NCBI RefSeq assembly: GCF_020171525.1
Contig: NZ_JAIVAI010000001.1
Span: forward strand, 868,001 to 932,000
Length of the DNA stretch: 64,000 nucleotides
From: Halobacillus yeomjeoni
GTDB lineage: Bacteria; Bacillota; Bacilli; Bacillales; Halobacillaceae
Direction of reading: 5' to 3'
Below the pieces are notes generated by a model that worked only from the letters and a program-made list of their open reading frames with translations, ran no database searches and was not told where the DNA came from. This document shows, in pieces, positions 54,301 to 63,062 of the stretch. The first letter of the stretch is position 1, and each line of letters starts with the position of its first letter. A program made the position numbers and the translations under genes.

Positions 54301-54911
54301 GGCTCGAGCTGTCCATCAATCTCGTGGATGATGTCCTCGACCCGGTTTAAATTCTCCTGCGTTTCCGCTAACTTGTATTCAGCTTTTTTCTTACGTTGTT
54401 TATATTTCAATACACCTGCAGCTTCTTCAAAAATCGAACGACGTTCTTCAGCTTTTGAACTGAGTATTTCTTCGACTTTTCCTTGACTGATGATGGAAAA
54501 CGCTTCCCGGCCGAGTCCGGAATCCATGAACAAGTCGACGATATCTTTCAGTCGGCAGGTTTGATTATTGATATAAAATTCACTTTCACCAGAACGGTAC
54601 ACTCTCCGTGTGACACTCACTTCCTGGTAATCCAGCGGCAGTGTCTGATCTTTGTTATCAAGCGTCAGCGTGACCTCTGCCATGTTGAGAGCTTTCCGGG
54701 AGTCACTTCCGGCAAAAATGATATCTTCCATTTTTGAACCTCGCAGGGATCTGGCGGATTGTTCGCCCAGAACCCAGCGGATGGCATCCGTTATATTACT
54801 TTTACCACTGCCGTTCGGTCCTACGACGGACGTAACTCCGGGGACAAAGTCCACGGTGACCCTTTCGGCAAATGATTTAAATCCAACAGTATCCAATTGT
54901 TTGAGGAACAT
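51345..54911 (-). CDS. smc: Chromosome segregation ATPase SMC
   Basis: Condensin core that loads at ParB-parS and aligns chromosome arms. The N-terminal ATPase half has Walker A at about residues 32-39 (GPNGSGKS); two long coiled coils flank the hinge (about 510-670, FSGYFQGVREVL to VNPGGSMSGGAQKKS); the C-terminal half has the signature LSGGERALTAIALLF and Walker B FCVLDEVEAALD. Length 1188 aa. ATG 54911 is 6 bases from AGGAGG; an ATG two codons earlier abuts it. Confidence 0.98.
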   Translation of the reverse strand: MFLKQLDTVGFKSFAERVTVDFVPGVTSVVGPNGSGKSNITDAIRWVLGEQSARSLRGSKMEDIIFAGSDSRKALNMAEVTLTLDNKDQTLPLDYQEVSVTRRVYRSGESEFYINNQTCRLKDIVDLFMDSGLGREAFSIISQGKVEEILSSKAEERRSIFEEAAGVLKYKQRKKKAEYKLAETQENLNRVEDIIHEIDGQLEPLKEQAAVAKDYLEKKEDLKQVEISLLITQIEQLHTEWQQLLKDLKSIKSKEEELSSVIESKEAEVTSQREKMQALDESIDDLQETLLVLTRELENLEGKKELMKERHKHYEENKSKIENEYVELQEKFEQLKQVAKKETAKLKETKSKRKETKQELNQTNQALSEDVHAIEEQIEDLKSEYIDLLNEQAAKRNEKQLLDKQLSQISHKKGNQQDKFKDLREERKQLESTLNEMKESLEQLSAERSGKEQELTALQQKWEADKQSYQEWQEKLYKGYQYLEKMRSKKEMLEDMKEDFSGYFQGVREVLKARQKGQLNGVEGAVLELIDIPGHLLTAIETALGAQAQHIVVKDDQTGRQAIHWLKQNNKGRATFLPLTSIQPRSIFGQAASQLPSQNGFVGVAVDLVEFDPAYQKAIQHLLGHIVIAETLEHANAIARFLNRKYRIVTLDGDVVNPGGSMSGGAQKKSNQSLFTREKELQELKEKIAEFDTKTKEVEQKVQKLKQAISSQQQAKEELEAVVSDLKNEEYEQQSDMRELQVKMKHYNDQLQLFDQDQQQFDQDREQADRQLTALDKDLSDLNRKLESIQKEIDDLSETKERQRVDAANLQERRHELQLRLAEQDSAVNNQQEKVNRYNEELASVEQKLEENRHAHQQLMDVVDSNQTEEEVAQAIEEKKKRKETTSSLIQDRRDERNEYGLQIQKDEQTLKEEKRHHQNFVQDIQQKEVKANRLDVELENMLNYLQEEYVMTFERAKNEYPPVEDIERASTEVKLIKRAIEELGTVNLGAIDEYDRIVERYDFLKGQQDDLLEAKETLHTVINEMDGEMDRRFTDTFTKIRAEFGQVFRDLFGGGRADLQLTEPGNMLETGVDIVAQPPGKKLQNLSLLSGGERALTAIALLFSILRVRPVPFCVLDEVEAALDEANVDRFARFLKEFSADTQFIVITHRKGTMEESDVLYGVTMQESGVSKLVSVRLEETKELLEA

Positions 54912-55043
54912 ATTCATCCTCCTGTATATTCACTATCTTTCGTTGTACTAACTTGTTTATTTTATCATAAACGTCCGCGGTACGGTAGGAACCTTCGTTC
55001 TCATTCTTTCAGGGTATAAACACCTGTTTCCTTCACGCTGATC

Positions 55044-55072
55044 TTGTGCCGTATTTGTAAGGTACATATAAA
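55044..55072 (+). promoter_or_regulatory. Promoter of the DUF1128 gene
   Basis: Plus strand: -35 TTGTGC (55044-55049), 17-base spacer, -10 TATAAA (55067-55072), about 140 bases before the GTG start. The roughly 300-base gap between smc and this gene otherwise shows no gene. Confidence 0.55.
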
Positions 55073-55211
55073 AAGTCCATATTTAATGAATGCACACCTG
55101 TATGAACAGAACCGGAATGAAAACAATCCACTTCTTCACCCTTTCAAAAAGGGGAAAAGTATTTTATCATATGTATTAGCCCGATTCTGGAGCTTTGAAG
55201 GAGGACTTATT

Positions 55212-55439
55212 GTGAGCTTAGATCAACCTACTCAAGAAAACCTGGAAGTAATCATCAACGACATGGCGGAAAAACTTCAAGTCGTCAACCGCTCGATCAT
55301 GGATCCGGAAGATTACGACCTTGATAAATATGAAGAAATCAAAGACTTGCATGATATCATCCAAATGAAAGGCCAGTTGAGTGTTTCTGAAATCCAAGCA
55401 TTCGTCCAGGAGCTTGGTCAATACCGAAAACCACAATAA
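55212..55439 (+). CDS. DUF1128 family protein (YfkK-like)
   Basis: A 75-residue, acidic, helical protein of the DUF1128 family, function unknown. SLDQPTQENLEVIINDMAEK and SIMDPEDYDLDKYEEIKDLH are family hallmarks. The GTG at 55212 has AAGGAGG 7 bases upstream; a longer frame starting at 55044 overlaps the promoter and is not real. It is the only convincing plus-strand gene in the window, convergent with rnc and divergent from smc. In B. subtilis the homologue is elsewhere. Confidence 0.92.
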   Translation: MSLDQPTQENLEVIINDMAEKLQVVNRSIMDPEDYDLDKYEEIKDLHDIIQMKGQLSVSEIQAFVQELGQYRKPQ

Positions 55440-55448
55440 AGGATGAAC

Positions 55449-55483
55449 CACCCCTGAGGATATACACCTCAGGGGTTTTTTAT
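55449..55483 (+). terminator. Terminator of the DUF1128 gene
   Basis: ACCCCTGAGG pairs with CCTCAGGGGT around a short loop and is followed by TTTTTTA on the plus strand. Confidence 0.9.
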
Positions 55484-55550
55484 TCGATCTCATTAAAAAA
55501 CTCGCTGGTCAGCTGCGGCTGCAGAGGTAGTTCTTAGTTGTTTTCAACAA

Positions 55551-55593
55551 AAAAGACCGTCCAGAACCAACGCCGTTCTGGGCGATCTTCTTT
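55551..55593 (-). terminator. Terminator of rnc
   Basis: On the minus strand CCCAGAAC pairs with GTTCTGG, extended by AAGA/TCTT with internal mismatches, and a T6 run follows. It lies at the rnc stop codon and faces the DUF1128 terminator. Confidence 0.8.
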
Positions 55594-56284
55594 AGGAAAG
55601 TGCTCCGTGGTTTTCCAATGCCTGCTGAGCAGCTTTCTGTTCGGCTTCTTTTTTCGTTCTTCCTACGCCAATACCGCCAAGGTCACCCTGGATGCGGACA
55701 TGGGCGATGAATTCCCGACTGTGGGCGGGGCCTCTCTCTTCTACGATTTCATATTCAATCTTACTGTTTTTATCTCGTTGTATGAATTCTTGGAGTTGAC
55801 TCTTGAAATCCATCGCATGAGAAAAAGCACCTTTTTTCACTTTCGGATATACATAGGTCCTCAAAAATTGAACGACCGTTTCAAACCCTTGGTCAAGGTA
55901 TAAGGCACCGATGAACGCTTCAAATACGTCAGCGAGTAACGCTGGTCGGTTTCTGCCACCTGTCATTTCTTCTCCTTTACCGAGAAGGATGAGATTGTGA
56001 AAGTTCAGTTCTTCCGCAAATCGTACCAAAGAAGCTTCGCATACGATGGATGCTCGGAACTTTGTCAATTCACCTTCTGCCATTTCCGGGTATTGGCGGT
56101 ACAAATATTGTGATACGCCTAACTCCAGGACGGCATCTCCCAAGAATTCCAATCGTTCATTATCTTCGCGGTCCGTTTTCCGATGCTCATTCACATAAGA
56201 TGAATGGGTGAACGCTTGTTCCAGTAACGAAACATCATTGAACTGGATTTGAACCCTGTTCTGGAAACTCGAAAAATCCTCCAT
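55592..56284 (-). CDS. rnc: Ribonuclease III
   Basis: Double-strand RNA endonuclease that processes rRNA and the SRP RNA. The catalytic signature is [20 protein letters not shown] (about residues 42-61), with the second acidic set in [13 protein letters not shown]. The dsRNA-binding domain is C-terminal ([32 protein letters not shown]). Length 230 aa. In B. subtilis smc follows directly; here a plus-strand gene intervenes. Confidence 0.97.
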   Translation of the reverse strand: MEDFSSFQNRVQIQFNDVSLLEQAFTHSSYVNEHRKTDREDNERLEFLGDAVLELGVSQYLYRQYPEMAEGELTKFRASIVCEASLVRFAEELNFHNLILLGKGEEMTGGRNRPALLADVFEAFIGALYLDQGFETVVQFLRTYVYPKVKKGAFSHAMDFKSQLQEFIQRDKNSKIEYEIVEERGPAHSREFIAHVRIQGDLGGIGVGRTKKEAEQKAAQQALENHGALS

Positions 56285-56327
56285 AAGTCACCTTGTCCTT
56301 TACTCTGAATTTACATCAATAGGAAAG

Positions 56328-56351
56328 GCTGCCTGCACAATTGCAGGCAGC
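56328..56351 (-). terminator. Hairpin between acpP and rnc
   Basis: GCTGCCTGCA pairs perfectly with TGCAGGCAGC over 10 bp with a 4-base loop, followed by CTTTCC on the minus strand. The weak T-run suggests partial termination or transcript-end protection, which would raise acpP over rnc. Confidence 0.65.
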
Positions 56352-56359
56352 TGTCTGTA

Positions 56360-56593
56360 TTACGAAACGCTGTTTATGTAATTCACAGCGTCGCCTACAG
56401 TATTGATTTTTTCAGCTTCTTCATCAGAGATTTCTGTATCAAACTCGTCTTCGAGCTCCATTACAAGCTCAACTACGTCAAGAGAGTCTGCTTCTAAATC
56501 TTCTTTGAAGGAAGCTTCCATAGTCACTTTAGATTCATCGACATCCAGACGGTCGACGATGATTTGTTTAACGCGATCAAATGTATCTGCCAT
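56360..56593 (-). CDS. acpP: Acyl carrier protein
   Basis: Carries growing acyl chains on a 4'-phosphopantetheine arm attached to Ser37 in [10 protein letters not shown]. Length 77 aa, acidic. A -10 TATAAT lies upstream at 56617-56622, so this abundant protein is probably expressed from its own promoter as well as from the fapR operon. Confidence 0.98.
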   Translation of the reverse strand: MADTFDRVKQIIVDRLDVDESKVTMEASFKEDLEADSLDVVELVMELEDEFDTEISDEEAEKINTVGDAVNYINSVS

Positions 56594-56616
56594 TGGAACT
56601 TCACCTCCCTTCAGTA

Positions 56617-56645
56617 ATTATAGTAAAAAACGGCTCGAAAAACCA
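56617..56645 (-). promoter_or_regulatory. Likely acpP promoter
   Basis: Minus strand: perfect -10 TATAAT (56617-56622), with a weak -35 TGGTTT at a 17-base spacing. Placed in the gap between fabG and acpP. Confidence 0.5.
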
Positions 56646-56653
56646 TAGACTTT

Positions 56654-57394
56654 TTACATGACCATGCCGCCGTCGACGTGAAGCGTCTGGCCGGTCATAT
56701 AAGCAGAATCTTCAGAAGCGAGGAATCTTACCACTCTAGCAACATCCTGCCCTTCCCCTAAACGGTTCAGAGGAATCATTTCAAGCATTTTTTCACGTTG
56801 TTCTGGTGTCAGTGCATCGGTCATATCCGTAGTGATATACCCAGGGGCTACGGCATTGACCTGGATGTTGCGTGCAGCCAATTCTTTCGCGTTGGACTTG
56901 GTCAAGCCGATGACGCCTGCCTTGGCAGCCACGTAGTTCGCCTGGCCAGGGTTTCCGGATACCCCTACGATGGAAGCGACATTGATAATCCGACCATACT
57001 TTTGTTTCATCATCTGACGAGTGACGCCTTTCGTACAAAGGAAGACACCTTTCAAGTTCGTATCGATGACGGAGTCGAACTCTTCTTCTTTCATTCTCAT
57101 CAATAGGTTATCTTTTGTAATTCCTGCATTGTTAACCAGAATGTCTAAACGACCGAATTCATCTACAACAGTTTTGACCATCCGTTTGACATCTTCTTCA
57201 CTGGCTACATTCGCCTGGGTTTTGATTGCCACTCCGCCTAGTTCACGGATTTCCTGAACGACAGCTTCGGCTTTATCTTCGCTTCCAGCGTAGTTGACGG
57301 CTACTTTAGCACCTTGAGCGGCAAGCTCCAAAGCGATGGCGCGGCCGATCCCACGGGAAGCACCTGTGACTAATGCCACTTGATCTTGTAACAT
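56654..57394 (-). CDS. fabG: 3-oxoacyl-ACP reductase FabG
   Basis: NADPH-dependent reduction of 3-oxoacyl-ACP in chain elongation. The SDR glycine motif is [12 protein letters not shown] (about residues 10-21), NNAGIT is present, and the catalytic YVAAKAG motif lies near residue 150. Length 246 aa from ATG 57394, which overlaps the fabD stop by one base (TGATG); a GTG one codon earlier is less likely. Confidence 0.98.
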   Translation of the reverse strand: MLQDQVALVTGASRGIGRAIALELAAQGAKVAVNYAGSEDKAEAVVQEIRELGGVAIKTQANVASEEDVKRMVKTVVDEFGRLDILVNNAGITKDNLLMRMKEEEFDSVIDTNLKGVFLCTKGVTRQMMKQKYGRIINVASIVGVSGNPGQANYVAAKAGVIGLTKSNAKELAARNIQVNAVAPGYITTDMTDALTPEQREKMLEMIPLNRLGEGQDVARVVRFLASEDSAYMTGQTLHVDGGMVM

Positions 57395-58335
57395 CACGAT
57401 TCCTCCTTATACCATTCGAGTAGTGGTTCGATGGATGCTGGATCCTGGACATTGAACGTCTTCATCCGACGCTTCACTTTACGCACAAGACCACTCAATA
57501 CTTTACCATGACCCACTTCTACGATTGCATCCACATCTTTTTCAACGAACGCTTCTAAAATTTCCTGGAAACGTACCGGAGAATACAACTGCTCGACGAG
57601 TAGTTTCTCAATCGTCGCTGCATCAGTCACTTCATCTGCCGTCACATTTGCATATACAGGAATATCCGCGTCACGCACGTCCGTTTCTGATAAATGTTTA
57701 GCGAAATCGTCACTTGCAGGTTTCATCAAACGAGAGTGGAACGGCCCACTGACGTTCAACGGCAGGACACGCTTCGCTCCAGCTTCTGATAACTTTTCAG
57801 AAACCTTCTCTACGCCTTCTTTCGTTCCAGAGATGACGATCTGTCCAGGACAATTGATGTTGGCAAGGTCGACGGTTTCTTCACCATCGAATTCAGAGAT
57901 GGTCTGCTCGATTTCCTCTTGGGAAAGACCGAGCACGGCCGCCATCGTCCCTTTGCCTGTTGGATAAGCTTCTTCCATCAACTTCCCTCTCAAGTTGACC
58001 AGCTTCACAGCTTCTATCGGTTCCAGCGCACCAGACGCTACGAGTGCACTATACTCACCCAGACTGTGCCCAGCTGTCACGATCGGCTTTACTCCATGCT
58101 CTTGAAGAACCTGATTGATCGCTACACTGTTCAACAATAGGGCCGGCTGTGCATTTTCTGTTTTTGTCAATTCTTCAGACGGGCCTTCGAACATTAATTT
58201 TGTCAAAGAGAAGCCCAGGGCTTCATCAGCTTCATCAAATAATTTTTTTACAGAAGGATAAGCATCATACATCGCTTTACCCATCCCGACTTCCTGTGAC
58301 CCTTGTCCAGGGAATACAAAAGCTACATGTTTCAT
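57394..58335 (-). CDS. fabD: Malonyl-CoA:ACP transacylase FabD
   Basis: Transfers malonyl from CoA to ACP. The nucleophile is Ser91 in [15 protein letters not shown]; the catalytic His lies in GPFHSRLM (about 198). The N-terminus [14 protein letters not shown] is typical. Length 313 aa. Overlaps plsX by 4 bases. Confidence 0.98.
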   Translation of the reverse strand: MKHVAFVFPGQGSQEVGMGKAMYDAYPSVKKLFDEADEALGFSLTKLMFEGPSEELTKTENAQPALLLNSVAINQVLQEHGVKPIVTAGHSLGEYSALVASGALEPIEAVKLVNLRGKLMEEAYPTGKGTMAAVLGLSQEEIEQTISEFDGEETVDLANINCPGQIVISGTKEGVEKVSEKLSEAGAKRVLPLNVSGPFHSRLMKPASDDFAKHLSETDVRDADIPVYANVTADEVTDAATIEKLLVEQLYSPVRFQEILEAFVEKDVDAIVEVGHGKVLSGLVRKVKRRMKTFNVQDPASIEPLLEWYKEES

Positions 58336-59336
58336 TGTTCATCCTCCTTCGCTTTCATTTCTTTCAATGTTGTTGCAATCGTTGTCGTTACATCGAGCTC
58401 GATCATCTGGCAGGCTTGACGGATGGCATTATAAACCGCCCGCTCATTGGAAGATCCGTGAGCTTTGATGACAGGCGCGGCCAAACCGAACAGTCCCGCT
58501 CCCCCGTATTCGGAGTAATCCAGCTGGGACTTAAGCTTCCTCAAATCGTTTTTTGCCAATCCAGCAGCAATTTTCGTTTTGAAATTGCTCATGAACGCCT
58601 GTTTGATCATACTGAACATCGTCAAAGCTGTTCCTTCGATGGTCTTCAAAGCGACATTTCCAGTGAATCCGTCAGTGACGACGACGTCAGCTACGCCATC
58701 CAGCAGATCACGGGACTCTACATTCCCGATGAAATTGATTGGAGCTTCCTTCATCAATTGGAATGCTTTTTTCGTGAGTTCACTACCTTTTCCATCTTCG
58801 GTACCGACATTCAATAATCCTACTCGAGGGTTGGAAATGTTGCGGACATTTTCTGCATAAATCGAACCGATGACCGCATACTGCAAGAGATGATCAGGTT
58901 TTGCGTCGACATTCGCTCCGACATCCAGCATCAAGAAGCCTTTCCCGTCCTGTGTCGGCAGGGTCGGGCTCAATGCAGGACGGTCGACACCAGGCATACG
59001 GCCTACAACGAACAATCCAGCACTCATCAAAGCACCAGTGTTCCCCGCAGAAATACAGCCATCCGCACGTCCTTCTTTCACTTCTTTCGCTGTAAGGACC
59101 ATGGACGCCTGCTTTTTCTTCCTTACCGCACGCACCGGTTCATCTTCTGACGTGATTTTTTCTGTCGTATGTAAAATCGTAATGTTTTCCTGTCCATTCA
59201 AGTAGGGCTTGATTTGTTCTTCATCACCCACAAGCGTGATGTGTAAATTATCAATGGATTGCGCGGCGTGGACTGCACCTTTGACGATCGCTTCAGGTGC
59301 ATGATCCCCGCCCATCGCATCAATGGCTAACTTCAT
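58332..59336 (-). CDS. plsX: Phosphate acyltransferase PlsX
   Basis: Converts acyl-ACP to acyl-phosphate for phospholipid synthesis with Pls[19 protein letters not shown] and [16 protein letters not shown] are family motifs. Length 334 aa. Second gene of the FapR-controlled operon. Confidence 0.98.
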   Translation of the reverse strand: MKLAIDAMGGDHAPEAIVKGAVHAAQSIDNLHITLVGDEEQIKPYLNGQENITILHTTEKITSEDEPVRAVRKKKQASMVLTAKEVKEGRADGCISAGNTGALMSAGLFVVGRMPGVDRPALSPTLPTQDGKGFLMLDVGANVDAKPDHLLQYAVIGSIYAENVRNISNPRVGLLNVGTEDGKGSELTKKAFQLMKEAPINFIGNVESRDLLDGVADVVVTDGFTGNVALKTIEGTALTMFSMIKQAFMSNFKTKIAAGLAKNDLRKLKSQLDYSEYGGAGLFGLAAPVIKAHGSSNERAVYNAIRQACQMIELDVTTTIATTLKEMKAKEDEQ

Positions 59337-59351
59337 TCTCGTCCATCTCCT

Positions 59352-59912
59352 TTAGTCATTCGAACGGTACATTTCAAACGTGCCTGAGAAAACTTCTTCC
59401 GTGCCTACAAAGCTGTTCACCTGCACGATCGTCCGTCCTTTTTCATCTTCTCCTTGAACAGCCGCTTTAGCCACGACCCGTTCACCAAGCTTGACCTGTC
59501 TGGTGAACCGGATATCGGATCTCGCTGTAAGAGCCAGTTCATCATCGATGACAGCGACCGCCAGTGAATTCGCCTGGGCGAAGAGGTGGTGTCCTCTGGC
59601 GATGTTATTCCTGGAAAACACATGCTCAGGCCGAATATCCAAAATTGAAATCGCACGCCCGTCCAATTCCAAATCGACGATCTCACCAATCACTTCTTCA
59701 ATTGGCAATGCTTTAACAGTCTCGTTCCATTCATGTGTCGCTACGGACTTGATTCTTTCTCTCAATTCAGGGATAGAAAGTTCCATCCGATCGAGACGGA
59801 TGGTTTGGATGCTGACTCCAAACTTCTTCGCCAGGTCTTCGTCTGTAATAAACGGAGACCCTTCAATCGTGCGCTTCAATTCTTCTTGTCTTTTTTGTTT
59901 GTTCCTTCGCAT
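59352..59912 (-). CDS. fapR: Transcriptional repressor of lipid synthesis FapR
   Basis: Represses fatty-acid and phospholipid genes and is released by malonyl-CoA. The N-terminal helix-turn-helix ([20 protein letters not shown], about residues 24-43) is joined to a hotdog-fold effector domain (about 70-186) with [20 protein letters not shown]. Length 186 aa. Autoregulated through the operator at 59948-59966. Confidence 0.97.
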   Translation of the reverse strand: MRRNKQKRQEELKRTIEGSPFITDEDLAKKFGVSIQTIRLDRMELSIPELRERIKSVATHEWNETVKALPIEEVIGEIVDLELDGRAISILDIRPEHVFSRNNIARGHHLFAQANSLAVAVIDDELALTARSDIRFTRQVKLGERVVAKAAVQGEDEKGRTIVQVNSFVGTEEVFSGTFEMYRSND

Positions 59913-59947
59913 AGGTCCACCGTCCGTTCAGTCAAAAAAGCCGATGC

Positions 59948-59966
59948 TTTATGACTAGGTACTAAC
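59948..59966 (-). promoter_or_regulatory. FapR operator
   Basis: Minus-strand TTAGTACCTAGTCAT matches the known FapR box (TTAGTACCTRGT core). It overlaps the start of transcription from the promoter just upstream, the normal arrangement for repression. Confidence 0.85.
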
Positions 59967-59971
59967 AGTAA

Positions 59972-60000
59972 TATATAATACCAAAACCAATTACGCAAGG
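59972..60000 (-). promoter_or_regulatory. Promoter of the fapR-plsX-fabD-fabG operon
   Basis: Minus strand: -35 TTGCGT, 17-base spacer, -10 TATATT, placed directly before the FapR operator. Confidence 0.72.
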
Positions 60001-60026
60001 ATAAAACAAGGAGCCAGAGCTTGAAA

Positions 60027-60935
60027 TCACTCGACTCCAGGTTCAATCATAAGTGAAATGAGATCGGTATCCAAGTGGGCCTGCACCCCCAGCGGAATTC
60101 CATAATTCGGCTGACAATGTCCGATTTCAAGGCCTCGGACAACCGGAAATGGAGCATTACAGAAAAACTCATACAGAAGCTCTCTTATCTTTTCACTTTC
60201 TCCCTTTCCAGCTTTTATGTCTCCGATGACAACTCCGCATACGTTTTCAAATTTTCCTGCCCACTTCATATGGGTAAGCATGGCATCGATCCGATAAGCA
60301 GGTTCATTCACTTCTTCAAAAAATAAAATCCTGCCGCTGGTGCTGATCTCAAAATCCGTACCGAGCGAATCCGTCAGCAGCGTCAAATTCCCTCCTGTGA
60401 TTCTCCCTGATCCACAGCCGCTTTTAATGACTTCTATAGAAGAGTTGGAACGGTTGAACAAATTCGCATGAGGATAAAAAAGTTGATTGAATGTATAAAA
60501 CGTTTCAAGCTTACAGTCATTCTTCCCCAAATCAGATGCGACCATCGGTGCATGGAATGTGACCAGCCCGCTGTACATTTGAATAGCCGTGTGCAAATAG
60601 GTGATATCACTGTATCCCCAGAAGACTTTCGGATTGCACCTGATCATAGAATAATCGAGATAAGGAGCAAGACGCGCAGTTCCATAGCCTCCTCTAGCGC
60701 AGATGATGGCCTTGATGGCAGGATCAAGAAACATCGCATGCAAATCTTCCAGCCTTGCTTCATCTTTTCCAGCCAGGTACCTCTTTTTTTGGAACAGGTT
60801 TCTGCCAAGTACAGGAATCAGTTTCATCTGCTTCAATTTTTCCAGCCCTATGAACAATTCCTTCTCATCCGCGGGTCCGGCTGGAGCGATGATGCCGACA
60901 CAATCCCCTTCATGAAGACGTTCCGGTTTGATCAA
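60027..60935 (-). CDS. S66 family LD-carboxypeptidase
   Basis: Serine peptidase of the LdcA/MccF family, which removes the terminal D-Ala from muramoyl tetrapeptides in peptidoglycan recycling; some members give resistance to microcin C. CVGIIAPAGPADEKEL is the N-terminal box, ICARGGYGTARL the next, and the catalytic Ser lies in WGYSDITYLHTA. The frame opens at 60974, but that start lies in the recG terminator; TTG 60935, 8 bases after GGTGG, gives 302 aa. Not at this place in B. subtilis. Confidence 0.88.
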   Translation of the reverse strand: MIKPERLHEGDCVGIIAPAGPADEKELFIGLEKLKQMKLIPVLGRNLFQKKRYLAGKDEARLEDLHAMFLDPAIKAIICARGGYGTARLAPYLDYSMIRCNPKVFWGYSDITYLHTAIQMYSGLVTFHAPMVASDLGKNDCKLETFYTFNQLFYPHANLFNRSNSSIEVIKSGCGSGRITGGNLTLLTDSLGTDFEISTSGRILFFEEVNEPAYRIDAMLTHMKWAGKFENVCGVVIGDIKAGKGESEKIRELLYEFFCNAPFPVVRGLEIGHCQPNYGIPLGVQAHLDTDLISLMIEPGVE

Positions 60936-60954
60936 CCCTTCCACCACCTTAAAA

Positions 60955-60980
60955 AAAGGGTGCTTCGACAGCACCCCTTT
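60955..60980 (-). terminator. Terminator of recG
   Basis: GGGGTGCT pairs with AGCACCC(T) around a 5-base loop, followed by T7 on the minus strand. It lies only 20 bases before the TTG start of the next gene. Confidence 0.88.
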
Positions 60981-61016
60981 TCTAGTTACCTATGTGTTTG
61001 AACGCGCATTTATGCA

Positions 61017-63062
61017 TCAATCTAAAACGTCTCCAAGGACCTGCTCATCTTGATAGACAAAATCACGAAGCGCACGGTACCGTTTATCTGTGTCCAGCCA
61101 CTCATTGTTCAGAATTTCAGCGGCATCTTTACGGGCTGTTTCAAGTGCACGATAATCATGCACCATATCCCCGACTTTGAACTCCGGCATCCCGCTTTGC
61201 TTTTTCCCGAAGAAATCTCCAGGTCCGCGAAGCTTCAAATCCTGCTCGGAAAGTTCAAATCCATCTGTAGTTTCGGTCATGATGCGCATCCGTTCTTTAC
61301 CGACATCCCCTTTCGGATCCGCCAGTAAAATACAATAACTTTGATCCGAACCACGTCCGACACGACCCCGAAGCTGGTGTAGTTGGGACAGCCCGAAACG
61401 CTCCGCATCATAAATGACCATGACGGTGGCATTCGGGACGTTCACCCCGACTTCAACGACCGTCGTTGATACAAGTACCTTCAGTTCATTTTCCGCAAAT
61501 TGCTGCATGACTTCTTCTTTTTCATCATTGTGAAGACGTCCATGCATCAATCCGACCGGTATATCCGGTTCGTACACAGCGGCCAGCTGGTGGTAGAGGT
61601 CCACTGCATTTTGGATATCAAGCTTATCGGATTCTTCGATCAAGGGACAGATGACGTAGGCTTGATGCCCTTGATCGATTTCTTTTTTAATGAAGGATAA
61701 AACCCGGTCGGTCATCTGCCCTTTCACCCAGTACGTATCGACCGGCTTTCTACCCGCCGGCATTTCATCGATGACCGATACATCCATATCACCGAAAGCT
61801 GTGATCGCCAAGGTCCGCGGAATCGGGGTGGCCGTCATGAATAACACATCCGGATATAATCCCTTATCACGAAGTCTGCGCCTTTGCTGGACGCCGAAAC
61901 GGTGCTGCTCATCGACGATGACGAAGCCCAGATTGTGAAAGACCACCTCATCCTGGATGAGGGCGTGGGTCCCGATCAGAATATCAATTTCGTTATTTTC
62001 AACCGCTTCAAGAATTTCACGGCGTTTTTTCCCTTTGATGGAACCTGTCAATAAAGCCACATTCGCAAGGCCTTCAAACATCCCTTTCAAAGATTGATAA
62101 TGTTGTTCGGCGAGGATTTCTGTCGGTACCATGAGTGAACCCTGTTTTCCAGCGGTAATGCTTGCATAGAGAGCAATGGCAGCTACGGCGGTTTTCCCGG
62201 AGCCTACATCCCCCTGCAGGAGCCGGTTCATCCGGTATGGACTCTTCATATCTTTCAATATCTCTGCCAAGGAACGCTTCTGCGCCTGAGTCAATTCGAA
62301 CGGCAGGGACTGGACGAAATTCGTCAAACGATCGTTATCATAACTTTGTGCATTCCCGGTCGTTGACTCACGGTGGTGCTTTCTCAATAACTGCATCTTT
62401 AATTGAAATAGGAGAAATTCCTCATAGATGAACCTCCGTTTGGCGTGCTTGAGCATGATCCGGCTCTCAGGATAATGCATCTGCTTCAATGCCTGCGGTC
62501 TTTCCGGGAGTTTATACGTCTTTTGAAGATCTTCTGGTAAAATCTCAGGAATCGCCTCTCCGTACTCATCAATTGCCGATTTGATTATTTTCCGAAGCCG
62601 CTGAAGTGAGACACCTTCTTTCAGTGTGTACACCGGCTGAATCGGTTCCTGGCTTTTCGACTCACCTTTTTTGAACTGACTGACGGTGATTTGAAGACGC
62701 TGCTGATCCCACTTCCCTGTTACCGTTACGGTATCACCAGGGTTCAACTGTTTTTTAGCAAACGCGCGGTTGAACATGACCGCTTTGACGGCAAACTGCT
62801 CGACTTGAAGGGTGAACGTCAGTCTGGACTTTCTTTTCCCGAAATAGCTGAGCGCCGGCTCTGAAACGATCTGCCCTTCGATTGTCGCCTTTTCATTGTG
62901 CGTGAGTTCAGTCAACGGTTTCGTTTCATAAGTGTCGTAGCGGAACGGGAAATAAAAAAGCAGATCTTCAATGGTAAAGAGACCCAACTCGTTCAAGTGG
63001 GTCTCGAATTTTTCTCCTACTCCATTTATGTCACTGATCGGTCGGCTTAACACAACATTCAC
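61017..63062 (-). CDS. recG: ATP-dependent DNA helicase RecG
   Basis: Remodels stalled replication forks and branched DNA. The N-terminal wedge/OB domain (about 55-150) binds junctions; helicase motifs are GDVGSGKTAVAAIA (Walker A, about residue 285), DEQHRFGVQQR (DEAD-box variant) and QLRGRVGRGSDQSYC. Length 681 aa. ATG 63062 overlaps the sdaAA stop by 4 bases. Confidence 0.98.
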   Translation of the reverse strand: MNVVLSRPISDINGVGEKFETHLNELGLFTIEDLLFYFPFRYDTYETKPLTELTHNEKATIEGQIVSEPALSYFGKRKSRLTFTLQVEQFAVKAVMFNRAFAKKQLNPGDTVTVTGKWDQQRLQITVSQFKKGESKSQEPIQPVYTLKEGVSLQRLRKIIKSAIDEYGEAIPEILPEDLQKTYKLPERPQALKQMHYPESRIMLKHAKRRFIYEEFLLFQLKMQLLRKHHRESTTGNAQSYDNDRLTNFVQSLPFELTQAQKRSLAEILKDMKSPYRMNRLLQGDVGSGKTAVAAIALYASITAGKQGSLMVPTEILAEQHYQSLKGMFEGLANVALLTGSIKGKKRREILEAVENNEIDILIGTHALIQDEVVFHNLGFVIVDEQHRFGVQQRRRLRDKGLYPDVLFMTATPIPRTLAITAFGDMDVSVIDEMPAGRKPVDTYWVKGQMTDRVLSFIKKEIDQGHQAYVICPLIEESDKLDIQNAVDLYHQLAAVYEPDIPVGLMHGRLHNDEKEEVMQQFAENELKVLVSTTVVEVGVNVPNATVMVIYDAERFGLSQLHQLRGRVGRGSDQSYCILLADPKGDVGKERMRIMTETTDGFELSEQDLKLRGPGDFFGKKQSGMPEFKVGDMVHDYRALETARKDAAEILNNEWLDTDKRYRALRDFVYQDEQVLGDVLD

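Noticed and set aside
55044-55211. Plus-strand N-terminal extension of the DUF1128 protein
   Set aside because: It covers the promoter and the ribosome-binding site, and family members begin at the equivalent of GTG 55212.
60936-60974. Upstream start of the S66 peptidase
   Set aside because: The first 13 codons would be the recG terminator hairpin and T-run.
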